From positions 186,001 through 250,000 of the forward strand of contig NZ_BBXA01000013.1 in NCBI RefSeq assembly GCF_001014975.1: a stretch of DNA of 64,000 nucleotides, written 5' to 3'. The translations under genes and the position numbers were made by a program. Of the stretch, positions 9,583-17,436 are shown in pieces (position 1 is the stretch's first letter; the number at the start of each line of letters is the position of its first letter). Source of the DNA: Novosphingobium sp. MD-1. GTDB lineage: Bacteria; Pseudomonadota; Alphaproteobacteria; Sphingomonadales; Sphingomonadaceae. The notes beneath the pieces are model-generated. The model worked only from the letters and a program-made list of their open reading frames with translations. It was not told the origin of the DNA and searched no databases.

Positions 9583-11141
9583 CACCGTACCTCCGCAAGC
9601 GCCAGATCGCCGACCGCGCGGCAGACAACGCGGGTTGCCCCGCCCGGCAGGTATTGCAGCGGGACCGCCTCGATGTTGACGATCTCCACCGTGACGGCGT
9701 TGGCCCCGGCGGCGATGGCCTGTTCGGTCGCCTGCGCGCGGGCATCGGCAAGCGCCGCTTCGCGGCTCGCAGCGTCGGGCGCGTTGTAGATGCGGTCGAT
9801 CTCGCCGCTGACCTGGCCGATGGCTGCGCCGATCGCGTTGGCGACGCCGGCGTGTTCGGGGCGCATCATGTCGGAAACGCCCTGCGGCGTGGCCGAAACC
9901 AGCACCGATCCGCCGCCGACAAGGATCATCGGGATATCGCCCGGCGCGGTTTTCATGCGGTCGATGGCATCGTCGATCAACCGGTCGATCGCGCCGCGCG
10001 CTTGCTCCACCAGCGCGGTGGGCAGGTGGGCCACCCGGGCGGGATCGCCGAACGTCGCCTGTCCGCTCGCCACCGCGATGTCGCTGGTGGTGAGCGTTTC
10101 GCCGCCGAAGATCAGCCCCTCGCTGCGCAGGCGGAAACCCACCGAATCCGGCCCGACGGTGACGCCGTCCGGCGTCTCGCGGACAAGGCTGCCGCCGCCG
10201 AGGCCGATCGAGAGAATATCGGGCATGCGGAAGTTGGTGCGCACGCCGCCGACGTCGACATGGACGGTCGATTGGCGCGGGAAACGCGCGATCAGCACGC
10301 CCACGTCCGACGTGGTGCCGCCGATGTCGACCACGATCGCATCGCTCGCGCCGGTCAGCCACGCCGCGCCGCGCAGGCTGTTGGTGGGACCGGCGGCGAA
10401 GGTCAGCACCGGATAGCGCTGCATGTGGTCGGCGCTCATCAGCGTGCCGTCGTTCTGGCTGATGTAGAACGGCGCGGCGATGCCGAGTTCGGCCAGCGCG
10501 CGCCGGAACGCCGACGTGATGGTGGCGGCGAGCGGGCGCAGGCTGGCGTTCATGATCGCGGCGTTCTCGCGCTCCAGCAGGCCCACGCGGCCGACTTCGG
10601 ACGAGAGCGAGACTTCCATCCCCGGGGCGTGCTGCGCGATCAGTTCGGCGGCGCGCGTCTCGTGCGCCGGGTTCAGCTGGCTGAAGATGCAGGAGACGGC
10701 GATCTGGCCGATGCCCGCCGCGCGCGCTTGCTCGACAGCGGCGAGGATGGCGGCTTCATCCAGCGGGGAGATTTCGCGCCCGTCAAATTCGAAGCCGCCG
10801 CGCACCATCGCCGATCCGCCGCGCACCACCGCCTTGAGATCGTCGGGCCACGCGGTGAACGGAGGAATGCCGCGCCCGGCGGGGAAGCCGATGCGGATGG
10901 CGAACACCGGCACCAGTTCGCGGCGCTGGATGAAGGCGTTGGTGAAATGGGTCGTGCCGATCATGACGGCGTCGATCGCGTCCGGCGTGATCGCGCATTC
11001 GGAAATCAGCGCGGTGATCGCTTCGGCAATGCCCGAACTGACGTCCTTGCTGGTCGGGCGTTTCACTGCCCCCAGCACGTTCTTGCCTGATAGAAGAACG
11101 GCATCGGTATTCGTGCCGCCCACATCCACGCCAATCCGCAT
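9582..11141 (-). CDS. Short-form hydantoinase/oxoprolinase A family protein
   Basis: A 519-residue HyuA-fold protein of the short class that pairs with DUF917 rather than HyuB. MRIGVDVGGTNTDAVLL is the N-terminal nucleotide loop, IVVDIGGTTSDVGVL the second, and DILSIGLGGGSLV and LVGGGSVLV further family motifs. A strong GGAGGG precedes the ATG. It is the first gene of an operon running on to DUF917, the racemase and a TonB receptor. It differs clearly from the longer HyuA at the left edge, so the window has two separate hydantoinase-like systems. Confidence 0.88.
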   Translation of the reverse strand: MRIGVDVGGTNTDAVLLSGKNVLGAVKRPTSKDVSSGIAEAITALISECAITPDAIDAVMIGTTHFTNAFIQRRELVPVFAIRIGFPAGRGIPPFTAWPDDLKAVVRGGSAMVRGGFEFDGREISPLDEAAILAAVEQARAAGIGQIAVSCIFSQLNPAHETRAAELIAQHAPGMEVSLSSEVGRVGLLERENAAIMNASLRPLAATITSAFRRALAELGIAAPFYISQNDGTLMSADHMQRYPVLTFAAGPTNSLRGAAWLTGASDAIVVDIGGTTSDVGVLIARFPRQSTVHVDVGGVRTNFRMPDILSIGLGGGSLVRETPDGVTVGPDSVGFRLRSEGLIFGGETLTTSDIAVASGQATFGDPARVAHLPTALVEQARGAIDRLIDDAIDRMKTAPGDIPMILVGGGSVLVSATPQGVSDMMRPEHAGVANAIGAAIGQVSGEIDRIYNAPDAASREAALADARAQATEQAIAAGANAVTVEIVNIEAVPLQYLPGGATRVVCRAVGDLALAEVR

Positions 11142-11220
11142 TGAAGCCCTCCGCTGGTGGAGGACAGCTTTCCTGCGCCGTGGCCGGTGCGCAACGCGCC
11201 CGGCTGGGAGGGGAAGGGTT

Positions 11221-11278
11221 CTACATGGTAGTCATGAGATAGTGCATCGGATTACGGCACTACTCGGATTAGTAGTCA
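11221..11278 (-). promoter_or_regulatory. Candidate operator region of the HyuA/DUF917 operon
   Basis: The 134-bp gap ahead of the short hyuA holds CTACATGGTAG (11221-11231), an inverted repeat TAGTGC-N11-GCACTA (11240-11262) and two copies of GTAGTCA (11228-11234 and 11272-11278). The first element differs by one base from CTACCTGGTAG just upstream of the LuxR regulator gene. It is a plausible binding site for that regulator; this is inference only. Confidence 0.45.
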
Positions 11279-13771
11279 GGCGGATGCGAACCGCCTGCCA
11301 GCGGCAATCGCCGAGACCCGGTCGTGGACGCCCAGCTTCTTGTAGATGCTTTTGAGGTGATAGCGGACACCGTGTTCGGAAATGGCCAGCTGGCGTGCGA
11401 TCCGCTTGTCCGAACCGCCGCCTTCCAGCAGCCGCAGCACTTCGCGCTCGCGCTCGGACAGGGCGCTCGCGCCGGCACCGCCCCGGTCGCGCAGCCGGTT
11501 GCCAAGCGTTTCCGCAAACGCGAGTCCGACCTCGTCGAGGCGGGCCTCCTCGCGCAAGCGCGCCAGCGGAGTGGCGAGGAGAGGGCCTGCCATGTCGCGG
11601 AATATCTGCCTGGTCCCGGTGCGCGCGCCGATCGCGATGGCCGCGCCCAGCAGATCGCGCGCGCGGTCGTCCTCGCCATCGATGCAGGCGGCGCTGAAGC
11701 GGGCGAGCAGGAAGCGCAGCCGCGATCGTTCGAGCCCGCGCGCGGCCGCACGCTCCAGCGCGGTTTCGAGAAGCGCGTCGGCCAGGTCGCGCGCACCATC
11801 GGCGCGCAGTTCATAGAAGCGGGCCAGCGTATACACCTCGTGCTCCTGCCAGCTGGCCGTCGGCCCGGGCTCCGGCGCGATCCAGCCCGGGGGAACGGGA
11901 CTTTCGTTGCCCTGCATCGCTTCCTCGCCGACGATGCACAGGCCAATCCCCGTCACCAGATCGGCCACGCGCGGCAGGCCTTGCGCGCGCAGCTTGCCGA
12001 CTTCGTCCTCGATGGCGCGCAGGGTGGTCCCGAGGCCATGGTCGATGCGGTTGAGCCGCACCATCGTTTCATAGGCCAGGAAGTAGATGTCGAACCAGGC
12101 TTCGGCGTCGGGCATCCTGTGCGCGGACTTGCGGACCGAATTGCGCGCGCTCGTCAATTGGCCGGCTTCGTACTCGATCGATCCGGTGAGCGCGGCGATC
12201 ACCGTTTCCACGCCCACATCATGCGCGAAGCCCTGCTGCCAGTGACGGCGCGCCTCCGACATGCAGGTACGCGCCTGCTTGAGCCTTGCTTCGGCCAGGT
12301 GGATCGCGGCTTCGTGCATGAACAGAAACATGACGTTGTAATGCGAAGCGGCCAGTTTGGCCTGTGCGCGCGCGTCGATCAGGCTGGCCCTCGCCACATC
12401 GAACCGGGCGCGCTGCGAATTGAGGATGCACGAAAGCGTCGAGAGGAAACTGCGCAGGGCGGCGTCTTCGGCCTGCTCGGCGGTCAGGCCGCGCAGCAGT
12501 TCAAGGTCGTTCGTCCGTTCCAGCGAGCAGCCATAGACCAGCAGCGTTACGCGCACGATTTCCAGATCGCGCGCCAGCGGATCGGGCGGGCCGATCCCGG
12601 CCTGCGCCATTTCCGCCGCCAGCGTTTCGTACAGGTGCTGCGCCACGCGGATGCGGCCGCCCTTGAGGTGGACGATGCAGTCCATCATCCGCAGCACGAG
12701 CGAGGCAGCCACGTCCTCCACGCTGGATTTCTCGACGAGTTCGCGCAGAACGGGAAAGCCGTGGACGATCCAGATGCGCAGCGCGCCATGCGCATCGGCA
12801 TATTCGCGGATACGGCCGGAATTGCCTGCCATCCGGGCCAGCGTGGCAGCTTCGGCAAGCTGGCCCGTGCCGGAATAGTGGTCGGCCATGGCCAGCAGAA
12901 GGCTCTCGCGGTCCTCCCCCGCGCCTGCGGTCTGTGGTCCGTCGCGCAGCAGGACGCGCAAGGCGGGATGGAGGTGGATGCGCTGGCCCTGCCGGTCGAC
13001 CAGACCTTTCAGGCGATAGGCGAGATCGGCGACGACCGTGTCTTCCCGCCGCTGGCTGTCTATCGCTCGCAAGGTCGCCAGATCGGGCGCATCGAGCCAG
13101 CTTGCGTGCGTCAGCGCGGCGCATTCGGCCGGTGCGAACGACGCCAGCACTTCCTGCGCGATGAACGTGCCGAGTCCACTTTCGCGCACGATGTCGAGAT
13201 CGCTCCAACTTGCCGACACCTCGCGCGCGGAGGCGGCCCAGCGGGTCAGCACGTCCAGCGCCACCGGCCAGTCGCCGGCCAGGGCCTGGATGCGGGCGCG
13301 GATCGCCGGGCGCAGCGAGCCTTTCAGTGTGCTGGCGATATCCTGCGGGCGCAGGCGCAAGGCATCGGCGTCCAGCACGTCGATCGGCGTCCGCAGGGCC
13401 ATGCGCGCCAGCGGCAGATCGCCGGGCTGGTGGATCGTGAAGATCACCCGGCGGCCGGCGCGTTCAAGGTCGATCCGGTCCAGCACTTGCGCCAGCAACC
13501 TGCCGTCGGCCGCGCCGGCGTCCTCGATCACGGTGACCGGCGCCTGCCCGGCCAGCAACCCTTCGGCCGCCGCCTGCGGATCGCGGCCATGTTCCCACAG
13601 GCCGAACACCGCGATCCCGTCCGTGCCCGCGCTGTGCAGGCGCTGCGCTGCCGCCTGCGCCAGCCGGCCCTTGTAGAAGCCCGGAGGGGCGCACAGCACC
13701 ACGACCGGCCCGCCGGCAACGATGCGCTCCACCAGTCTGCCGAAATGTCCGTCCGTCGGGGAAAGTTGCAT
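11276..13771 (-). CDS. Large LuxR-family (LAL/MalT-like) transcriptional regulator
   Basis: An 831-residue regulator with the LAL layout: an N-terminal ATPase-like region, a long helical/TPR-like middle and a C-terminal LuxR helix-turn-helix (about 771-831, LSEREREVLRLL ... ISEHGVRYHLKSIYKKL). The Walker A region at about residues 27-39 reads CAPPGFYKGRLAQ. The second loop glycine and the Thr/Ser after Lys are lost compared with MalT-type APAGYGKTTL, so ATP binding may be weakened or absent. The Walker-B-like segment is VTVIEDAG. It lies downstream of PhzF on the same strand and just upstream of the HyuA/DUF917 operon, which shares a palindromic element with its promoter. It probably activates that operon. 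Confidence 0.85.
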   Translation of the reverse strand: MQLSPTDGHFGRLVERIVAGGPVVVLCAPPGFYKGRLAQAAAQRLHSAGTDGIAVFGLWEHGRDPQAAAEGLLAGQAPVTVIEDAGAADGRLLAQVLDRIDLERAGRRVIFTIHQPGDLPLARMALRTPIDVLDADALRLRPQDIASTLKGSLRPAIRARIQALAGDWPVALDVLTRWAASAREVSASWSDLDIVRESGLGTFIAQEVLASFAPAECAALTHASWLDAPDLATLRAIDSQRREDTVVADLAYRLKGLVDRQGQRIHLHPALRVLLRDGPQTAGAGEDRESLLLAMADHYSGTGQLAEAATLARMAGNSGRIREYADAHGALRIWIVHGFPVLRELVEKSSVEDVAASLVLRMMDCIVHLKGGRIRVAQHLYETLAAEMAQAGIGPPDPLARDLEIVRVTLLVYGCSLERTNDLELLRGLTAEQAEDAALRSFLSTLSCILNSQRARFDVARASLIDARAQAKLAASHYNVMFLFMHEAAIHLAEARLKQARTCMSEARRHWQQGFAHDVGVETVIAALTGSIEYEAGQLTSARNSVRKSAHRMPDAEAWFDIYFLAYETMVRLNRIDHGLGTTLRAIEDEVGKLRAQGLPRVADLVTGIGLCIVGEEAMQGNESPVPPGWIAPEPGPTASWQEHEVYTLARFYELRADGARDLADALLETALERAAARGLERSRLRFLLARFSAACIDGEDDRARDLLGAAIAIGARTGTRQIFRDMAGPLLATPLARLREEARLDEVGLAFAETLGNRLRDRGGAGASALSEREREVLRLLEGGGSDKRIARQLAISEHGVRYHLKSIYKKLGVHDRVSAIAAGRRFASA

Positions 13772-13781
13772 ATGCGGGGTG

Positions 13782-13821
13782 TACCACCAGGCTGTGATGC
13801 CATGGTGGTACTACCTGGTAG
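13782..13821 (-). promoter_or_regulatory. Tandem inverted repeats upstream of the LuxR regulator
   Basis: Within 11-50 bases upstream of the regulator's ATG there is a perfect inverted repeat TACCACCA-N13-TGGTGGTA (13782-13810), followed at once by the palindrome CTACCTGGTAG (13811-13821). The placement fits autoregulation. The second element recurs with one mismatch before the HyuA operon. Confidence 0.5.
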
Positions 13822-13840
13822 GAAATCGGCCAAGCCTTGT

Positions 13841-14686
13841 TCAGATGTCCGCCGTCCCGGCAAACAGGCTTGCGGTATGGCCGCCGATCCAGACCTGGCC
13901 TTCGCCATCGGACTCGACCGTGATCCGGCCATCCCGGCCCAGGCACGCGCCTTGCGTAACGTGGTAGGGCGCCTTGACCTGCTCTTCGCCGATCAGCCAT
14001 TGCGCGACCGAAGCGTTGAGGCTGCCGCATACCGGGTCTTCGATCAGGCCGCCGAACGGATCGCTGAAGAACGCGCGGATCTCGTAAGCGGCGGGATGAC
14101 CCTCGGGATAGGACCCGACCACGCCGAGGTCGATCGTCGCCCCGTGCCAGCGCACGGGATCGAGCGCCAGCACCGCTTCCGCCGAGGCCAGCCGCACGGC
14201 GACCCAGCCGGGGCCGTTGTCCACCCAGCGCGAGGCAAGGATCGCGTCGCGCGGAATGCGCAGCACGGCGGTGATCTCGTCGAGCTTGTCGTCCTCGACC
14301 GCGCCGGACCGGATCGTCGGCGGGGCGGCGAAGGCCAGCGCAGACCCGGCGCGGCGCACGCGCACCAGCCCTGCGCCGCATTGCTGCACGACCTCGTTGG
14401 CGTCGCGCGGCGTTCCGCCCGCCGCCAGCCAGGCGTGGCAGGTGCCGAGCGTGGGATGCCCGGCGAATGGCAGTTCGCGCGCCGGGGTGAAGATGCGCAC
14501 GCGATAGTCCGCAGCCGTGTCGGTCGGTGGCAGCAGGAAGGTCGTTTCCGAGAAGTTCAGCCAGCGCGTGATGCGCAGCATCGTGTCAGGATCCAGTTCC
14601 TCGGGCGTGGTGACGACCGCCAGCGGATTGCCGCTGAACGCGCCGGTGCCGAACACGTCGACGATCTGGAAGGAATAGCGGGTCAT
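13841..14686 (-). CDS. PhzF-family isomerase/epimerase
   Basis: PhzF-like protein of 281 residues with the two-domain diaminopimelate-epimerase-like fold. The N-terminus (VDVFGTGAFSGNPLAVV) and NFSETTF are diagnostic, and Glu47 corresponds to the catalytic Glu of PhzF. PDPVCGSLNASVAQWL-like glycine-rich and GACLGRDG segments complete the second half. Outside phenazine producers most PhzF homologues have unknown substrates. It starts three bases after the DMT transporter stop, so the two are cotranscribed and may handle the same metabolite. Confidence 0.88.
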   Translation of the reverse strand: MTRYSFQIVDVFGTGAFSGNPLAVVTTPEELDPDTMLRITRWLNFSETTFLLPPTDTAADYRVRIFTPARELPFAGHPTLGTCHAWLAAGGTPRDANEVVQQCGAGLVRVRRAGSALAFAAPPTIRSGAVEDDKLDEITAVLRIPRDAILASRWVDNGPGWVAVRLASAEAVLALDPVRWHGATIDLGVVGSYPEGHPAAYEIRAFFSDPFGGLIEDPVCGSLNASVAQWLIGEEQVKAPYHVTQGACLGRDGRITVESDGEGQVWIGGHTASLFAGTADI

Positions 14687-14689
14687 GCA

Positions 14690-15562
14690 TCAAGCCTTTC
14701 GCAGCGAGAAATGACGGGCGCCGGCCACGCAGCCGATCACCAGAACGAGTACCAGAACCATGTCCATGCCGACCGGTTCGTGCAGCAGCAGCGCGGCCAG
14801 GCCAAGCGCCAGCAGCGGCTGGACGAGCTGGAGTTGCCCCACGGCCGCGATGCCGCCCAGCGCAAGGCCGCGATACCAGAACATGAAGCCGATCAACATG
14901 CTGCCGAGCGAGACATAGCCAAGACCGAGCCAGGCCGGCGCACCGACCGCGCCCCACACCGGCGCCGTGGCCAGCGCCAGCGCGCCAAGCGAGACCGGCA
15001 GCGTCAGTGCAAGCGCCCAGCAGATCACTTGCCAGCCGCCCAGCCGGCGCGAGAGCACGGCACCTTCGGCATAGCCCAGCCCGCAGACGATTACCGCCGC
15101 GATCATCAGCGCAACCCCGGTGGGATCGGCGCGCAGCGAAGGCGACCAAGCGTAGCTCCCCACGCACATCGCGCCGAGCGCGGCGAACAGCCAGAACCGC
15201 CGGTCCGGCCGTTCGCGCGCCCGCAGCACCGCGAACGTCGCGGTCGACAGCGGCAGCAGGCCGGTGAAGATGATCGATGCGGACGCGTTCATGTGGCGTA
15301 GCGCCACGGCGGTGAGCAGGGGAAAGCCTACGACCACACCCAGCGCTACGACAACCAGCGGCACCAGATCGCGCCGTTCCGGGCGGGGCTGGCTCAGGAC
15401 GATCAGCAGCGCCAGCGCGATCAGCCCGGCGATGGCGGCGCGGGCGAGCGTCAGGAACAGCGGATCGAGATCGATCACCGCCGCGCGTGTCGCCGGCAGC
15501 GATCCGCTGAAGATCACCACGCCGATCAGGCCGCTGAACCATCCTTCGAGCGATTTCTCCAT
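14690..15562 (-). CDS. EamA/DMT-family inner-membrane transporter
   Basis: A 290-residue drug/metabolite transporter with about ten hydrophobic helices arranged as two EamA repeats; VVIFSGSLPATRAAV is the first helix and its family motif. Members export amino acids and other metabolites across the inner membrane. The ATG preceded by GGAGG was chosen over an upstream start that would run into the divergent promoter. It is divergent from a MocR regulator, the classic arrangement for a MocR target, and cotranscribed with phzF. Confidence 0.87.
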   Translation of the reverse strand: MEKSLEGWFSGLIGVVIFSGSLPATRAAVIDLDPLFLTLARAAIAGLIALALLIVLSQPRPERRDLVPLVVVALGVVVGFPLLTAVALRHMNASASIIFTGLLPLSTATFAVLRARERPDRRFWLFAALGAMCVGSYAWSPSLRADPTGVALMIAAVIVCGLGYAEGAVLSRRLGGWQVICWALALTLPVSLGALALATAPVWGAVGAPAWLGLGYVSLGSMLIGFMFWYRGLALGGIAAVGQLQLVQPLLALGLAALLLHEPVGMDMVLVLVLVIGCVAGARHFSLRKA

Positions 15563-15616
15563 AAGTCCTCCGGCAACCTCCTTGCCTCGGAAGCGGCGAT
15601 GGGCGACAGGGACAAT

Positions 15617-15644
15617 CCAGTAAGGTTGAAACAAACTGTACTGG
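15617..15644. promoter_or_regulatory. Candidate MocR operator in the divergent promoter
   Basis: The 108-bp gap between the DMT transporter and the MocR gene contains the inverted repeat CCAGTA-N16-TACTGG. The right half lies within ACTGTACTGGTT, which looks like sites reported for MocR regulators. The location fits control of both genes. No footprint evidence is available here. Confidence 0.5.
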
Positions 15645-15670
15645 TTCGATCGGCAATAAGGTTTCGGATC

Positions 15671-17059
15671 ATGGCCTCATCGCAAGGCACGCTCGTCGAA
15701 CAGGTCATGGGGCAGGTGCGCCGCCAGATCGCCTCGCGTGCGCTGCCGCCCGGGGCGAAGCTGCCTTCGATCCGTAGCGCGGCGGAAGCGGCGGGCGTGT
15801 CCAAGTCGACCGTCGTTGAAGCCTATGACCGGCTGGCGAGCGAAGGCACCGTTTCGGCGCGGCGCGGATCGGGGTTCTATGTCGCGCGGCAGGGCGAGCC
15901 GCTGTCGCTGGCCGACATCGCGCCCCGGTTGGACCGGGCGATCGATCCGCTGTGGGTCTCGCGCCAGTCGCTCGAAAGCCCCGGCGAACTGCCCAAGCCC
16001 GGCTGCGGCTGGCTGCCGCCCGCATGGCTGCCGGAGGAGGAGGTGCGCCGCGCGCTGCGCGCGATGGCGCGCGATGGCGGTGGCGCCCTGGCCGATTACG
16101 GCACGCCGCTGGGTCTTCCCGCGCTGCGCCAGATCCTCGCCCGGCGCCTGGGAGAACGCGGCGTGCATTGCGGCCCCGGCCAGATCATGCTGACCGAAAG
16201 CGGCACGCAAGCGATCGATCTTCTCTGCCGGCTGCTGATCGCGCCCGGCGATACCGTGCTGGTGGACGATCCGTGCTATTTCAATTTCCTCGCGCTGCTG
16301 CGCGCGCACCGCGTCACCGTGGTCAGCGTGCCGATGACGGCGGAAGGACCGGACCTTGCCGCGTTCGAACACGCGCTCGTCACGCACCGTCCCCGGCTCT
16401 ACATCACCAATTCGGGCGTCCACAATCCCACCGGGGCCACGCTTTCGCTCACCACGGCGCACCGGCTGCTGCGGCTGGCGGACGCGCACGACCTGACCAT
16501 CATCGAGGACGACATCTTCGCCGATTTCGACGAGGAACCCGCTCCGCGCCTGGCCGCGCTCGACGGGCTGGAGCGGGTGATCCAGATCGGCAGCTTTTCC
16601 AAGACGCTGTCGGCGGCGGTGCGCTGTGGCTACGTCGCGATCCGCGCCGACTGGATGGACCGGCTGGTGGACCTGTCGATCGCCACGGCCTTCGGGGCCG
16701 GGCGGCTGTCGAGCGAACTGGTGTTGCGCGTGATCCAGGACGGCAGTTACCGCCGCCACGTGCAGACGCTGCGCGCCCGGCTACGCAAGGCCCGGCGCGC
16801 CACGATCGAACGGCTGGGCGCGCTGAACATCGTGCCCTGGATCGAACCGCGCGCGGGCATGTTCCTGTGGTGCCAATTACCCGGCGGGATGGACGCCGCA
16901 GAATGCGCGCGTGCCGCGCTGGCGCAAGGGGTGGTTCTGGCCCCCGGCGACGTTTTCAGCCTGACGCGCACCGCGCCCGATTTCATGCGCTTCAACGTGG
17001 CGCAATGCGTGGCGCCGGGCGCGGCCGGCCTGCTGGAGCAGTTTTTCGCGCCCGGCTGA
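15671..17059 (+). CDS. MocR-family (GntR-aminotransferase) transcriptional regulator
   Basis: A 462-residue fusion of a GntR-type winged helix (about residues 5-75, with PPGAKLPSIRSAAEAAGVSKSTVVEAYDRL) to a fold-type I aminotransferase-like domain. Lys311 in GSFSKTL is the PLP-binding lysine, and NSGVHNPTG (about 247-255) is the cofactor loop. MocR proteins sense PLP adducts and usually regulate a divergent gene, here the EamA transporter. The ATG was chosen because the residues encoded by an earlier in-frame ATG are not family-like and would cover the operator. It is convergent with the small Rieske-linked gene downstream. Confidence 0.9.
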   Translation: MASSQGTLVEQVMGQVRRQIASRALPPGAKLPSIRSAAEAAGVSKSTVVEAYDRLASEGTVSARRGSGFYVARQGEPLSLADIAPRLDRAIDPLWVSRQSLESPGELPKPGCGWLPPAWLPEEEVRRALRAMARDGGGALADYGTPLGLPALRQILARRLGERGVHCGPGQIMLTESGTQAIDLLCRLLIAPGDTVLVDDPCYFNFLALLRAHRVTVVSVPMTAEGPDLAAFEHALVTHRPRLYITNSGVHNPTGATLSLTTAHRLLRLADAHDLTIIEDDIFADFDEEPAPRLAALDGLERVIQIGSFSKTLSAAVRCGYVAIRADWMDRLVDLSIATAFGAGRLSSELVLRVIQDGSYRRHVQTLRARLRKARRATIERLGALNIVPWIEPRAGMFLWCQLPGGMDAAECARAALAQGVVLAPGDVFSLTRTAPDFMRFNVAQCVAPGAAGLLEQFFAPG

Positions 17060-17064
17060 GCCGC

Positions 17065-17418
17065 CTACAGCCGTGAAGCCGTGTCGCCGTGGCCGGGGAC
17101 GAACCGGCGCGCGGAAAAGCTGTGCGGCACGTCCGCGCTGCCACCATAAAGCTCGTGGTGCGGCGCGGCCTCGGCAAAGGCGCAGGCCAGTTCGAACAGG
17201 TTGTTCTGCGCTTCGTCCATCTCCTCGAGCGGAACCTGTTCGAGGAGATCAAGCGCGGCGCGCAGGCGTGGCATGAACGCCGCGTAGAACCCCGCGAAAT
17301 CCTGCGCCGAAGCGCTCCAGCGGATGGCGCTGCGCGCATTTTCCGTGGCGCGTGCCCAGTGTGCCGCAAGCTCGGTCAGGTCTTCGAAGCCGGCGGGCAG
17401 GGTGATGGTATCGGTCAT
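17065..17418 (-). CDS. Rieske-associated ~120-residue protein, copy A (uncharacterised)
   Basis: A 117-residue soluble, mostly helical protein of unknown function. It shares a pattern with copies B (24481) and C (29035): LP-x-x-F-x-D-L near the N-terminus (7-14), a Trp-Ala (21-22), Phe-Tyr (44-45), HELYGG (88-93) and RFVPGH (105-110). All three lie directly beside a Rieske oxygenase alpha subunit, here 18 bases after its stop and in the same operon. There is no signal peptide, metal-binding Cys/His cluster or known domain. A chaperone, assembly or substrate-delivery role for the oxygenase is inference. Confidence 0.75.
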   Translation of the reverse strand: MTDTITLPAGFEDLTELAAHWARATENARSAIRWSASAQDFAGFYAAFMPRLRAALDLLEQVPLEEMDEAQNNLFELACAFAEAAPHHELYGGSADVPHSFSARRFVPGHGDTASRL

Positions 17419-17436
17419 CGGGATGATCCTTTCCGT

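Noticed and set aside
8467..10362. DUF917 as a 631-residue fusion protein
   Set aside because: The first 260 codons are a shadow of the HyuA gene; the ATG at 9582 with GGAGGT gives the normal family length.
11324..15301. A plus-strand open frame of over 1300 codons opposite LuxR, PhzF and the transporter
   Set aside because: It is antisense to three well-recognised genes, has no domain and the Arg/Ala/Gln/His-rich composition typical of GC-rich shadow frames.
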